From Flemingiibacterium sp045636265 (GTDB taxonomy: Bacteria; Bacillota; Clostridia; Oscillospirales; CAG-272), in assembly GCA_045636265.1 (NCBI GenBank), contig JAZTXD010000103.1, forward strand, positions 1-22,958: a stretch of DNA of 22,958 bases, in the 5' to 3' direction. Position numbers and translations under genes: made by a program. Shown here piece after piece: positions 6,241-13,959 of this stretch. Every line of letters starts with the position of its first letter. The stretch's first letter is position 1. Below the pieces are notes generated by a model. It did not search any database, was not told where the DNA came from, and worked only from the letters and a program-made list of their open reading frames with translations.

Positions 6241-6263
6241 ATACAGAACATGCTGTTCGGTAT
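6241..6263. promoter_or_regulatory. Candidate TetR operator
   Basis: This is a 23-bp imperfect palindrome: left arm ATACAGAAC, centre ATGCT, right arm GTTCGGTAT, with one mismatched pair. It covers the predicted start of CDF transcription, so binding there would block the pump gene. A matching half-site ATACCGAAC recurs at 6319-6327, close to the start of the divergent TetR gene. The length and symmetry fit TetR-family operators. Confidence 0.58.
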
Positions 6264-6264
6264 A

Positions 6265-6293
6265 ATTATAGGATATACGCCGCGGAAAATCAA
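6265..6293 (-). promoter_or_regulatory. Sigma-A promoter of the CDF gene
   Basis: The -35 box is TTGATT (6293-6288) and the -10 box is TATAAT (6270-6265), with a 17-base spacer. Predicted transcription starts near 6258, inside the palindrome at 6241-6263. Confidence 0.8.
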
Positions 6294-6355
6294 CATACAA
6301 ATTATCGGCGCTGTATGATACCGAACAAATCTATAAAATTGTATGGGAGATTTAC

Positions 6356-6907
6356 ATGGACAGACGTCAAAGGAAAACACGCGAGGCCATATTTTCGGCT
6401 TTTGTTTCATTACTGTCGGAAAAGGATTTCTCGCAGATAACGGTCGGTGAGATAATAGAGAGGGCGGACATTGGCAGAGCTACGTTTTATTCGCATTTTG
6501 AAACCAAGGATTTTCTTTTGCGTGAGCTTTGCGCGGAGCTGTTTTGCCATATTTTTGACGGCGCCGGAAGTGGTGAAAATCACCACAAGCATATTTTTGA
6601 CTGCGATGCTCCGGACTGTGTGTTCCTTCATCTGCTCACACATCTCAAGCGGAACGATAACAACATACTAAAGCTCTTGTCCGGTCAAAACAACGAGCTG
6701 TTTTTGCGGTATTTCAAGGATAATCTCGGGGAGCTTGTTTCCGAGCGACTCTATCTTTTTGAGGGCAGAAAGGCAGAGAAGATTCCCGATAGTCTGTGGG
6801 AGCATCACATTTGCTCAACCTTCGTTGAAACAGTGCGCTGGTGGATAGAGGGGGGCATGAAAGAGTCGCCCGAAACTGTGCGTGAATACTTCTTCCTCGA
6901 AGTGTAG
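6356..6907 (+). CDS. TetR-family transcriptional regulator
   Basis: This is a 183-residue repressor. Residues about 3-50 form the TetR DNA-binding domain: RRQRKTREAIFSAFVSLL, then FSQITVGEIIERADIGRATFYSHFETKDFLL. The YSHFETKD motif is the typical end of the HTH. The C-terminal part, with FVETVRWWIEGG, resembles the DhaS-like ligand domain found in many Clostridial members. The mid-region is rich in His, Cys and Asp (NHHKHIFDCDAPDC), which could bind metal. A GGGAG site lies 7 bases before the ATG. It is divergent from the CDF pump and upstream of an ABC exporter operon, so either may be its target. The ligand is unknown; metal is suggested by the neighbour but not proven. Confidence 0.9.
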   Translation: MDRRQRKTREAIFSAFVSLLSEKDFSQITVGEIIERADIGRATFYSHFETKDFLLRELCAELFCHIFDGAGSGENHHKHIFDCDAPDCVFLHLLTHLKRNDNNILKLLSGQNNELFLRYFKDNLGELVSERLYLFEGRKAEKIPDSLWEHHICSTFVETVRWWIEGGMKESPETVREYFFLEV

Positions 6908-6934
6908 GGCAGGCTTGATTTTTAATAATTTATC

Positions 6935-6963
6935 TTGCTTTTTTCTTCAAAATATGATATAAT
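6935..6963 (+). promoter_or_regulatory. Sigma-A promoter of the ABC exporter operon
   Basis: The -35 box is TTGCTT (6935-6940) and the -10 box is TATAAT (6958-6963), with a 17-base spacer. A copy of the TetR-palindrome core, ACATGCT, occurs at the predicted start (6970-6976), which may be chance. Confidence 0.75.
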
Positions 6964-6999
6964 AAAAAGACATGCTATGAAATCAAGGAGATAACAGAC

Positions 7000-8781
7000 G
7001 TGCTTTTCGGAAAACACATAAATCGCTATTATCTGAAATATTCACCGACACTTATTGTGGGTATACTCGCGCTTGTTCTCGTGGACTATTTCCAGCTTAT
7101 AGTCCCCGAACTTTACAAAATGGTCGTCAACGGTATAAATGACGGCGTTGTGGAAGTCGACGGCGTTATTACGGCTTTTGACATGGATTTTCTGCTTGAC
7201 AGAATTTGCCTTCCCCTGCTCGGAATTATACTTGCCATGATAATTGGACGCTTTTTGTGGCGTATATGCTTCTTCGGCTCGGGTATAAGAGTGGAAACCG
7301 ACCTCAGAGGACGCATGTTTGACCGCTGCAAGGGACTCTCCCAGCAGTACTATCAGGTCAACAAGGTCGGAAATATGATGTCGCTTTTCACAAACGACCT
7401 TGAAACTGTGCAGGACTGCTTCGGTTCGGGCGTGCTTATGTTCTGCGATGCCCTCTTCCTGGGGGTTCTCGCTATCTACAAAATGGCGAGAATGGACCTT
7501 CTTCTTACTCTGTTTTCGCTTATTCCGATGTCACTTCTGCTGATTGTAGGTACGGTTGTCGGCAAGTATATGATGAAAAAGTGGGAAACACGCCAGGCGG
7601 CGTTCTCTGCGCTGTCGGATTTCTCCCAGGAGAGCTTTTCCGGTATCGCCGTTATCAAGGCGTTTGTTAAGGAATTTGTTGAGCTTCTCGCTTTCCGTCA
7701 CCTCAATAAAAAGAACGAAGAGGCGAACGTTGAATACACAAAGGCATCCACCATTCTCAACATCAGCGTGACTCTCTTTGTTGAATCGGTTATCTGCGTT
7801 ATCCTCGGATACGGTGGATATCTCGTTTACAAGGACGTGTTCACCGCAGGTGAGCTTGTTGAGTTTATCGGCTACTTCACCGCTATCGTGTGGCCGGTTA
7901 TGGCGGTGTCACAGCTTATTGAGATGCGCTCGCGCGGCAAGGCGTCGCTCGGACGTATCAGCGAGCTTCTCGACGCTGCTGCCGATGTTACCGACCGCGA
8001 GGATGTGAAGGACGTTGACGCACTTTTGGGCGATATTGAGTTTAGAAATCTCACATTCCGTTATCCCGGTGCGGACTACGATGCACTCTCGGATGTGTCG
8101 CTCAAAATAAATGCCGGCGAAAATGTCGGTATTATCGGCAAGACCGGTTCCGGTAAGACCACGCTTGTGGACCTTATCCTTCGCACATACAACGTGCCGG
8201 ACGGAACGCTTTTACTTGACGGACACGACATAAATTCGCTCCCGATACATACCGTGAGAAAATACGCCGCGTACGTGCCGCAGGATAATTTCCTCTTCAG
8301 TGATACGATTGAAAACAACATCGCTTTTGCCTCTGACAGCAGTGAGCACAGCGAGGTTGAAACGGCGGCAAAAATGGCTGACGTGCACGGTAATATTTCC
8401 GAGTTCTCCGAGGGGTACGAGACCGTACTCGGCGAGCGCGGAGTTACGGTGTCGGGCGGTCAGAAGCAGAGAATATCAATAGCGCGCGCACTTATGAAAA
8501 ACGCGGCTATGCTCATTCTTGACGACTCCGTGTCTGCCGTGGACGTTAAGACCGAAAAGGTTATCCTTGACAATCTGCGTACACTTCGCCGCGGCAAGAC
8601 CACAATTTTAATAGCTCACCGCATTTCCACAGTCAAGGATATGGATAAGATCGTATTCATAGACGAAGGACGTATTGTGGATGTCGGTACACACGATGAG
8701 CTTTACGCGCGCTGCGAGGCATACCATGACATGGTTGAGCTTCAGCGTCTTGACGAGCAGAAGGGAGGAGAGGACAAATGA
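7000..8781 (+). CDS. Heterodimeric ABC exporter, subunit with degenerate ATP site
   Basis: This is a 593-residue half-transporter with a six-helix membrane domain (residues about 15-315) followed by an ATPase domain. Walker A is GKTGSGKTT at 380-388 and the signature is VSGGQKQRIS at about 484. Walker B ends LILDDS, so the catalytic Glu is replaced by Asp (D509), and the H-loop is H540. The Glu-to-Asp change marks the degenerate site of heterodimeric exporters such as TM287/288 and BmrCD. The start codon is GTG with AAGGAG 9 bases upstream. Its TGA overlaps the ATG of the partner gene by 4 bases, so the two subunits are probably made in equal amounts. The substrate is unknown; drug or peptide export is plausible. 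An independent promoter precedes it. Confidence 0.94.
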   Translation: MLFGKHINRYYLKYSPTLIVGILALVLVDYFQLIVPELYKMVVNGINDGVVEVDGVITAFDMDFLLDRICLPLLGIILAMIIGRFLWRICFFGSGIRVETDLRGRMFDRCKGLSQQYYQVNKVGNMMSLFTNDLETVQDCFGSGVLMFCDALFLGVLAIYKMARMDLLLTLFSLIPMSLLLIVGTVVGKYMMKKWETRQAAFSALSDFSQESFSGIAVIKAFVKEFVELLAFRHLNKKNEEANVEYTKASTILNISVTLFVESVICVILGYGGYLVYKDVFTAGELVEFIGYFTAIVWPVMAVSQLIEMRSRGKASLGRISELLDAAADVTDREDVKDVDALLGDIEFRNLTFRYPGADYDALSDVSLKINAGENVGIIGKTGSGKTTLVDLILRTYNVPDGTLLLDGHDINSLPIHTVRKYAAYVPQDNFLFSDTIENNIAFASDSSEHSEVETAAKMADVHGNISEFSEGYETVLGERGVTVSGGQKQRISIARALMKNAAMLILDDSVSAVDVKTEKVILDNLRTLRRGKTTILIAHRISTVKDMDKIVFIDEGRIVDVGTHDELYARCEAYHDMVELQRLDEQKGGEDK

Positions 8782-10664
8782 GAGAATTTTATCCGCTCCT
8801 TATAGTCGGCGCAATAGTCGGCGTGCTGTCTGTTATATTCATTATTGCGTACATCTCAATCAAAGATAAGAAGGAAGCAATCGGCTTTGACCGCAATATG
8901 AAGGATTCCGAGATAATGAAGCGCCTTCTTGTATATGCAAAGCCGCACGCAAATAGCTTCTTACTTGTGCTTTTCGTTATGCTCTTTTCCATTGCATACG
9001 ATATTATCTCTCCGCTCCTTGTAGGACGAATCGAGGAGATGATAAAAGACGACTTTGAGATGCCAAGGCTCCTTACAATGGTGGCGGTGTACGGCGCGAT
9101 ACTTTTGGTGTCGCTCATGTGCACATACATTCAGGCGATCGTACTTCAGAAAACGGGTCAGAAGATAATATCCAAAATTCGCGAGGATCTCTTTGTGCAT
9201 ATCGAGAGCCTGTCCCACGCACAGCTTACAGAGCATCCCGTGGGCAAGCTTGTCACCCGTGTTACAAATGACACAAACGCAATATCCATGATGTTCACCA
9301 ATATTTTAGTGAACCTTGTCAAGAACTGCTTTGTTATAGTCGGTGTACTCGCGGCGATGCTGGTGCTCAACTACCAGCTCACGCTGATGGTGCTTTGCTT
9401 TGTTCCGTTTATCGTGCTCTTTACGGTTATATTCCGTAAATTCACACGTAAGGCATACCGCAAGGTAAAGGACGGCACCACGGATATAAACACTTTCCTG
9501 TCCGAGCACCTTTCGGGTATGAAGATAATTCAGATATTCAACCGCGAGGAGCGCAAGAAATCTGAATTTGATGCCAAAAACGAATCACTCGGCAAAGCCA
9601 AGCGCTCACAGATTTTTGTGTTCGGTATCTTCCGTCCGCTTGTTTATATGCTCTATATTTCCTCGGTCCTCTGCCTTTTGTATCTCGGCGGACGCGGATA
9701 TATAAAGGACGTTGTATTCCTCGGTCAGCGCATTGACAGCGGCGTACTCGTTTCGTTCTATATGTACATTTCCAAGTTCTTTAACCCGATTCAGAGCCTT
9801 GCGGAGCAGTTTAACTGGCTCCAGTCGGCTTTCGCTTCGGCGGAGAAGATATTCACTATTTTCGACATACAGCCGGATGTGGTTGACGAGCCGGACGCTG
9901 TAGAGCTTGACAATATCGAGGGCAATATCGAATTCCGTGACGTTTGGTTTGCCTATGTTCCGGGCGAGTGGGTGCTTCGCGGAGTATCGTTTAAGGTAGA
10001 CGCTAAACAAACCGTGGCGTTTGTCGGTTCGACCGGTTCGGGAAAGACCACGATCCTGTCGCTTATCTGCCGCAACTACGATATTCAGAAGGGTCAGATA
10101 CTCATTGACGGAGTTGACATAAAGAAGATAAAAATATCTTCCCTCAGACGCCACTTCGGTCAGATGCTCCAGGATGTGTTCCTCTTCTCGGGAACTGTTC
10201 GCAGTAATATCCTGCTTCGCCTTGAGGGAGTATCTGACGATGAGGTTATGGATGCGTGCCGATATGTGAATGCGGATAAGTTTATCGCAAAGCTCGCACT
10301 CGGACTTGACGATGAGGTGCGCGAGCGCGGCAACAACTTCTCCGCGGGACAGCGCCAGCTTCTCTCGTTTGCGAGAACCATAATCCACAAGCCTGCGGTC
10401 ATGATACTCGATGAGGCAACGGCGAACATTGACACCGAAACGGAGATTCTCATTCAGGATTCGCTTGAGAAGATGATGAACATCGGTACGATGCTCATAG
10501 TTGCACACCGACTTTCCACCGTACAGCATGCTGACAATATCATTGTTCTCTCGCACGGTGAAATAATCGAGCAGGGAAATCACAATCAGCTTCTTGAGGC
10601 AAGAGGCCGCTATTATGAGCTGTACATGATGCAGTACGAGAAGGATAAACTCAAAAATAAGTAG
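8778..10664 (+). CDS. Heterodimeric ABC exporter, subunit with canonical ATP site
   Basis: This is a 628-residue partner of the preceding gene. Walker A is GSTGSGKTT at 417-425, the signature is the non-standard FSAGQRQ at about 521, and Walker B is MILDEATANID with catalytic E546; the H-loop is AHRLST. In this family the subunit with xSxGQRQ and an intact Glu pairs with the degenerate subunit, exactly as seen here. An additional hydrophobic helix precedes the usual membrane domain (residues about 5-28, LLIVGAIVGVLSVIFIIAYI). It is followed by a charged linker SIKDKKEAIGFDRNMKD, which gives seven predicted membrane segments instead of six. The gene ends in TAG and is followed by hairpins without a T run. 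Confidence 0.94.
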   Translation: MREFYPLLIVGAIVGVLSVIFIIAYISIKDKKEAIGFDRNMKDSEIMKRLLVYAKPHANSFLLVLFVMLFSIAYDIISPLLVGRIEEMIKDDFEMPRLLTMVAVYGAILLVSLMCTYIQAIVLQKTGQKIISKIREDLFVHIESLSHAQLTEHPVGKLVTRVTNDTNAISMMFTNILVNLVKNCFVIVGVLAAMLVLNYQLTLMVLCFVPFIVLFTVIFRKFTRKAYRKVKDGTTDINTFLSEHLSGMKIIQIFNREERKKSEFDAKNESLGKAKRSQIFVFGIFRPLVYMLYISSVLCLLYLGGRGYIKDVVFLGQRIDSGVLVSFYMYISKFFNPIQSLAEQFNWLQSAFASAEKIFTIFDIQPDVVDEPDAVELDNIEGNIEFRDVWFAYVPGEWVLRGVSFKVDAKQTVAFVGSTGSGKTTILSLICRNYDIQKGQILIDGVDIKKIKISSLRRHFGQMLQDVFLFSGTVRSNILLRLEGVSDDEVMDACRYVNADKFIAKLALGLDDEVRERGNNFSAGQRQLLSFARTIIHKPAVMILDEATANIDTETEILIQDSLEKMMNIGTMLIVAHRLSTVQHADNIIVLSHGEIIEQGNHNQLLEARGRYYELYMMQYEKDKLKNK

Positions 10665-10674
10665 TAAACCGTGC

Positions 10675-10732
10675 CGTGCCGGGGAAGTGTATTCCCCTGC
10701 CGGCACGAACCAATATGGGAGATTTTTCTCCC
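10675..10732 (+). other. Two intergenic hairpins without a T run
   Basis: The first hairpin (10675-10707) pairs CGTGCC with GGCACG and GGGGAA with TTCCCC around the loop GTGTA, with a 4-base bulge. The second (10717-10732) is GGGAG-ATTTTT-CTCCC. Neither is followed by thymines on either strand. They look like 3'-end-protecting or processing structures or weak terminators, rather than a strong intrinsic terminator. No clear promoter for radC is visible, so read-through from the exporter operon may express it. Confidence 0.5.
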
Positions 10733-10777
10733 CTGAAAATCACCGTGTTGCGGTAGAATAAGTGTATGGGAGGGCAT

Positions 10778-11452
10778 ATGGCGGACAGTGATGCAATGAA
10801 TAAAGAATATGCCGCGAGTCTGCGTGAGCGCTTTAATAAAAATGGCTCTGCTGACTTTACTGACAGAGAGCTTCTTTGTCTGCTTTTGTCCTTTACGAAT
10901 GTTAAAAATAAGCTTGTCAGTGTGGCTGATGCGCTTGAAGAACGCTTTGGAGATGCAAACCACTGTTATACAGCAAGTTATTCGGAGCTTATGGATGTTG
11001 AGGGGATGACACGGCACAGTGCGGTCATGCTTATGCTAATGGGAAGACTCGCCGCGCTTCGTTCTGACAGTGTTTCCACTGCGAGGGTAAGCGGTGAATA
11101 TGAGGAACAGTTCCTTACAATTCTCCGCTATACCATGAGAGAAGAACTGTGGGCGGCGGCGATTGATGATGACGGTGACATGCGTGCACTTGAGAGATTG
11201 TCATGCGGAAGTGATATGAGTGTTGATATAAGTGCCGGCGCGCTTATGCGCTTTGCCGTTAAAAGCGGCGCCAAGCGCGTGATTATTGCTCACTCTCATC
11301 CAGGTTCTGCCGAGCCTGCCGAGTCGCAGACGGATATATATTCGCGAAAGCATCTCGCCGCCGCGCTCGCCACAGCCGGAGTTACACTCGAGGGGCAGGT
11401 AATAGTCGCAGGCGGAAAAGCGAGAATGTATCGCATGGGTCAAACAGAGTAA
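10778..11452 (+). CDS. radC: RadC-family JAB domain protein
   Basis: This is a 224-residue protein of the UPF0758/RadC family. An N-terminal helix-hairpin-helix-like region (to about residue 90, with LMDVEGMTRHSAVML) precedes a JAB/MPN metalloprotease-like domain. The zinc motif is present as H172-S-H174-P with S183 and D186 (HSHPGSAEPAESQTD). The family is named for a repair phenotype that was later withdrawn, and its true role is unsettled. The start at 10778 is chosen because GGAGG stands 4 bases upstream; the in-frame ATG at 10766 has no binding site. Similarity to canonical RadC (HNHPSGDPxPS) is weaker than usual, so this is a divergent member. It overlaps the ylbJ-like gene tail-to-tail by 13 bases. 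Confidence 0.82.
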   Translation: MADSDAMNKEYAASLRERFNKNGSADFTDRELLCLLLSFTNVKNKLVSVADALEERFGDANHCYTASYSELMDVEGMTRHSAVMLMLMGRLAALRSDSVSTARVSGEYEEQFLTILRYTMREELWAAAIDDDGDMRALERLSCGSDMSVDISAGALMRFAVKSGAKRVIIAHSHPGSAEPAESQTDIYSRKHLAAALATAGVTLEGQVIVAGGKARMYRMGQTE

Positions 11453-12399
11453 ATAACCGCCATAAAAAGGGCGGACAATATGCCCTGTAAAAATTTTGAG
11501 ATGTAGTATCGTTTCATAGATATGCCGCTTGACGATAGCACGGATGCCGTTTGCATATGTACGGACAGTCCGGAGAAACCGACGGCAAAAGCGCAGAGTA
11601 TGTGTGACATGTCCGTGTCAAGCGCGGCACATTTCCCGGCGGCAAGCGTGAGCTCAATAAACGACACACACACTGCGGCGACAGTATCCCCGAAAAAGTG
11701 GGATATTACATAGCACATGCAGTCACCGACCACCGCGAAAAATACCGCAAAGGAGCATATTTTCAGCATGGTGATGCCGCTCTCGGAAATTGCGGCGCAC
11801 GCTATGTCCGATAAGCTTTTGTTTTGAGGGGTGGGACGGGATTTTGTCTGCACCTCTGATTTACCTTTGCCGATTATGCCGGTTATAACAGCGGCTGTGA
11901 GCTGACAGAAATAAAGCTTTACACCGAATTTTACATCACCGAAAAGTGATATGCCAACGGCTCCGATGCAGAATGCAGGGCTTGCGTTGTTTGTGAACGC
12001 TATAAGTCTTGCGGCATCGCTTTTTGATATTTCGCCGCGCTCATACAGCGAGCGCGCGCACACAGCGCCTATCGGGAAGCCGCCGAGCGCCCCTAAAAAT
12101 ACCGCCGATGCGGTATTTTTGCCTATTTTAAAGATGCGCGCTATCGGCGTGCCGATTATGTTTGATACAGAGTCCGAGAGCCCCGATGCGTTTATCATTG
12201 AAACAAGCACGATAAACGGGAACAGCGATGGGACGAGTCCCATGGCGCAGACGTTTAGCGAAGTGCGCACAGATGCGGCGGCAAGTCCGGGCGATTTCAG
12301 AAAATAGAAAAGTAAAAAAATAAGCAGTATATAAAAAAATGCCCACTCTATGCTGTGTGGAGTACATTCACGTTTTTTTGATTTCAGAATAATAATCAT
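11440..12399 (-). CDS. ylbJ: YlbJ/SpoVV-like sporulation membrane protein
   Basis: This is a polytopic membrane protein of about 319 residues with the nucleoside-recognition (Gate) fold. Diagnostic stretches are GLVPSLFPFIVLVSMI, LGALGGFPIGAVCARSLYE and RLIAFTNNASPAFCIGAVG, which match the YlbJ pattern GxPxGA and FTNxxxPxFIxG. In Bacillus, YlbJ (SpoVV) carries dipicolinic acid into the forespore, and the neighbouring yqfC/yqfD support a sporulation role here. The protein is shorter than Bacillus YlbJ, which has about 400 residues. The start is uncertain: the ATG at 12399 is directly preceded by GGGAG with no spacer. It also overlaps, as ATGA, a five-codon mini-ORF (MNFGR) that itself lacks a good binding site. 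Further upstream extension gives non-membrane sequence that crosses into yqfC, so it was rejected. Confidence 0.72.
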   Translation of the reverse strand: MIIILKSKKRECTPHSIEWAFFYILLIFLLFYFLKSPGLAAASVRTSLNVCAMGLVPSLFPFIVLVSMINASGLSDSVSNIIGTPIARIFKIGKNTASAVFLGALGGFPIGAVCARSLYERGEISKSDAARLIAFTNNASPAFCIGAVGISLFGDVKFGVKLYFCQLTAAVITGIIGKGKSEVQTKSRPTPQNKSLSDIACAAISESGITMLKICSFAVFFAVVGDCMCYVISHFFGDTVAAVCVSFIELTLAAGKCAALDTDMSHILCAFAVGFSGLSVHMQTASVLSSSGISMKRYYISKFLQGILSALFMAVIYSV

Positions 12400-12410
12400 C
12401 TCCCGAAATT

Positions 12411-12418
12411 CATATAAT
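12411..12418 (+). promoter_or_regulatory. Possible sigma-E-type -10 box for yqfC
   Basis: CATATAAT resembles the sigma-E -10 consensus CATACAAT. An AT-rich GAATAATAA lies about 15 bases upstream as a possible -35. The yqfC-yqfD pair is under sigma-E control in Bacillus. The match is partial and the region overlaps the start of the divergent ylbJ-like gene. Confidence 0.35.
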
Positions 12419-12469
12419 CTAAAGGAGCAGATGCTTGTATTAACGATTATGCGATGACGGAGAGATAAT

Positions 12470-12775
12470 ATGATAAAAAATAAAAAAAGTCCGCTTGCCG
12501 GGCGTATCTCTGAGAAGCTTGACATGCCGGTGGGGACGTTTGGAAAGGTTTCGTTCGTTGAAGCGGCAGGCAATCGCGAGATTACTGTCAGCGGATGCGA
12601 GGGACTTCTTACATACACTGGCTCAAAAGCAGTCCTGCGTCTTTGCGACGGGATGCTGACTGTTTGCGGCGAAGAGCTGGAGCTTCGCAGCTTTGCCGGC
12701 GGCCGGGTGTCCGTGCGCGGATTTGTGAGCTCTATAATGTACGGCGAGGACGGCGGGCAGAGCGATGATAACTGA
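12470..12775 (+). CDS. yqfC: Sporulation protein YqfC
   Basis: This is a 101-residue protein of the YabP/YqfC family. It contains the family pattern around LDMPVGTFGKVSFVEAAGNREITVSGCEGLLTY (residues about 15-48) and the closing VRGFVSSIMYG. YqfC is made in the mother cell under sigma-E in Bacillus and is found only in endospore formers; its biochemical role is not established. GGAG lies 8 bases before the ATG. The gene overlaps yqfD by 11 bases, so the two are translationally linked. Together with yqfD it is the best evidence that the host makes spores. Confidence 0.9.
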   Translation: MIKNKKSPLAGRISEKLDMPVGTFGKVSFVEAAGNREITVSGCEGLLTYTGSKAVLRLCDGMLTVCGEELELRSFAGGRVSVRGFVSSIMYGEDGGQSDDN

Positions 12776-13958
12776 ATTTGTTCACTTTTTTCTTGGGTGG
12801 AGAGAATATATCGTACGCGAGGGGACAGACACGGCGGCGGATATTCTCGGCACTTCGGGCGCCGATATAAAGTATATCCGAATGAGCGAGGAGGGGCTCT
12901 GCTTTGCCGCAGGACTCTCGCAGTGTCGCATGATAGAAACAGTTCTTAACTCGGCGGGTTTAACAGTCGAAACTGTACGTGAGCACGGCATATGGCGGAT
13001 TTTTCGCAAATATAAAAAGCGTATTGGAATACCGATTGGCGCCGTTATATTCTTTTTACTCATCTTTCTGTCGGAGCAGTTTATATGGTCATTTGAGGTT
13101 ATCGGTAACGATGAAGTTCCCGACCGGGAGATAATAGCGCGACTTGACGAACTCGGGTGCGCTGTTGGGACATACATTCCGTCGATAGATTTCGACACGC
13201 TTCACAATATGTTTTTGCTTGAGGATGAGCGCTTCTCATGGATTTCGGTGAATCTTCGCGGAACGCATGCGTCCGTTGAGGTGAGGGAAACCAAGCCGCC
13301 GGCTACGGTTATTGACGAGGATACGCCGTATAACCTTGTGGCAAGCGAGGACGGAATAATCGAGTACATCGAAATACTCCGCGGACAGAAGATAGCGCGC
13401 GAGGAAGAGATGGTGAGAGAGGGCGAGCTTTTGGCTTCGGGCATTGTGCAGATGAAGCACGGGCTTCGCTTGCTGCACGCGCGCGGAACTGTTATGGCGA
13501 GGGTGAAGCGAGAGATAAAGATAGAAGTTCCCTTTGAAGATACAGTCCGCGAGCCGACCGGACGGGAATTTTCCGAAAAATCTTTAAACTTTTTCGGAAT
13601 TTCTATAAAACTTTTCAAAAACACCTCGAATTTACCGGAGAATTGTGATAAAATAGAAAGAGAAGCCCCACTTTGCTTTTTTGATGTTGTCACCGTTCCG
13701 ATAACGCTTCACGAAACTGTGTACCGCGAATATTCGAACGTTCCGTTTGTGCGCAGTGAGGATGAGGCGAGGGTTGAAGCGTTCAAGCGCTTCAATGAGG
13801 AGTGCGGTGCTGTTGCCGCCGACGGCGAGCTTGTTTCAAGGGCGGTAAGCTCGGGTGTGGTTGACGGGGCTTATGTTATAGAGTGTGAGCTCACGGTTGT
13901 GAAAAATATAGCCCGTGAGGCTCGTATATATTTGGAAAACGATACAGGAGAAAACTAA
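12765..13958 (+). CDS. yqfD: Sporulation protein YqfD (SpoIV family)
   Basis: This is a 397-residue protein. Residues 1-80 form a cytoplasmic region (FVHFFLGWREYIVREG). One membrane helix follows at about 86-104 (RIGIPIGAVIFFLLIFLSE), then a large extracytoplasmic domain with repeated beta elements such as SFEVIGNDEVPDREII. The order and length match YqfD, a sigma-E-dependent stage IV protein needed for efficient sporulation in Bacillus. Its ATG lies inside the end of yqfC, an 11-base overlap. The stop codon is followed after one base by the phoH start, so the operon continues without a gap. Confidence 0.9.
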   Translation: MITEFVHFFLGWREYIVREGTDTAADILGTSGADIKYIRMSEEGLCFAAGLSQCRMIETVLNSAGLTVETVREHGIWRIFRKYKKRIGIPIGAVIFFLLIFLSEQFIWSFEVIGNDEVPDREIIARLDELGCAVGTYIPSIDFDTLHNMFLLEDERFSWISVNLRGTHASVEVRETKPPATVIDEDTPYNLVASEDGIIEYIEILRGQKIAREEEMVREGELLASGIVQMKHGLRLLHARGTVMARVKREIKIEVPFEDTVREPTGREFSEKSLNFFGISIKLFKNTSNLPENCDKIEREAPLCFFDVVTVPITLHETVYREYSNVPFVRSEDEARVEAFKRFNEECGAVAADGELVSRAVSSGVVDGAYVIECELTVVKNIAREARIYLENDTGEN

Positions 13959-13959
13959 A

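Noticed and set aside
6193..6300. Longer N terminus for the CDF pump
   Set aside because: The extension would run through the promoter and candidate operator and does not resemble a CDF N terminus.
9606..10706. Open frame of 366 codons on the minus strand
   Set aside because: It is a shadow of the canonical ABC exporter subunit; the composition is that of reverse-complemented codons and no motif is seen.
10716..10757. Mini-ORF MGDFSPLKITVLR before radC
   Set aside because: No ribosome binding site, and it lies across a hairpin; more likely chance.
11470..11500. Hairpin AGGGC/GCCCT with a T run on the minus strand near the end of the ylbJ-like gene
   Set aside because: It lies inside the coding sequence, the stem is only 5 bp, and in-gene termination would truncate the protein.
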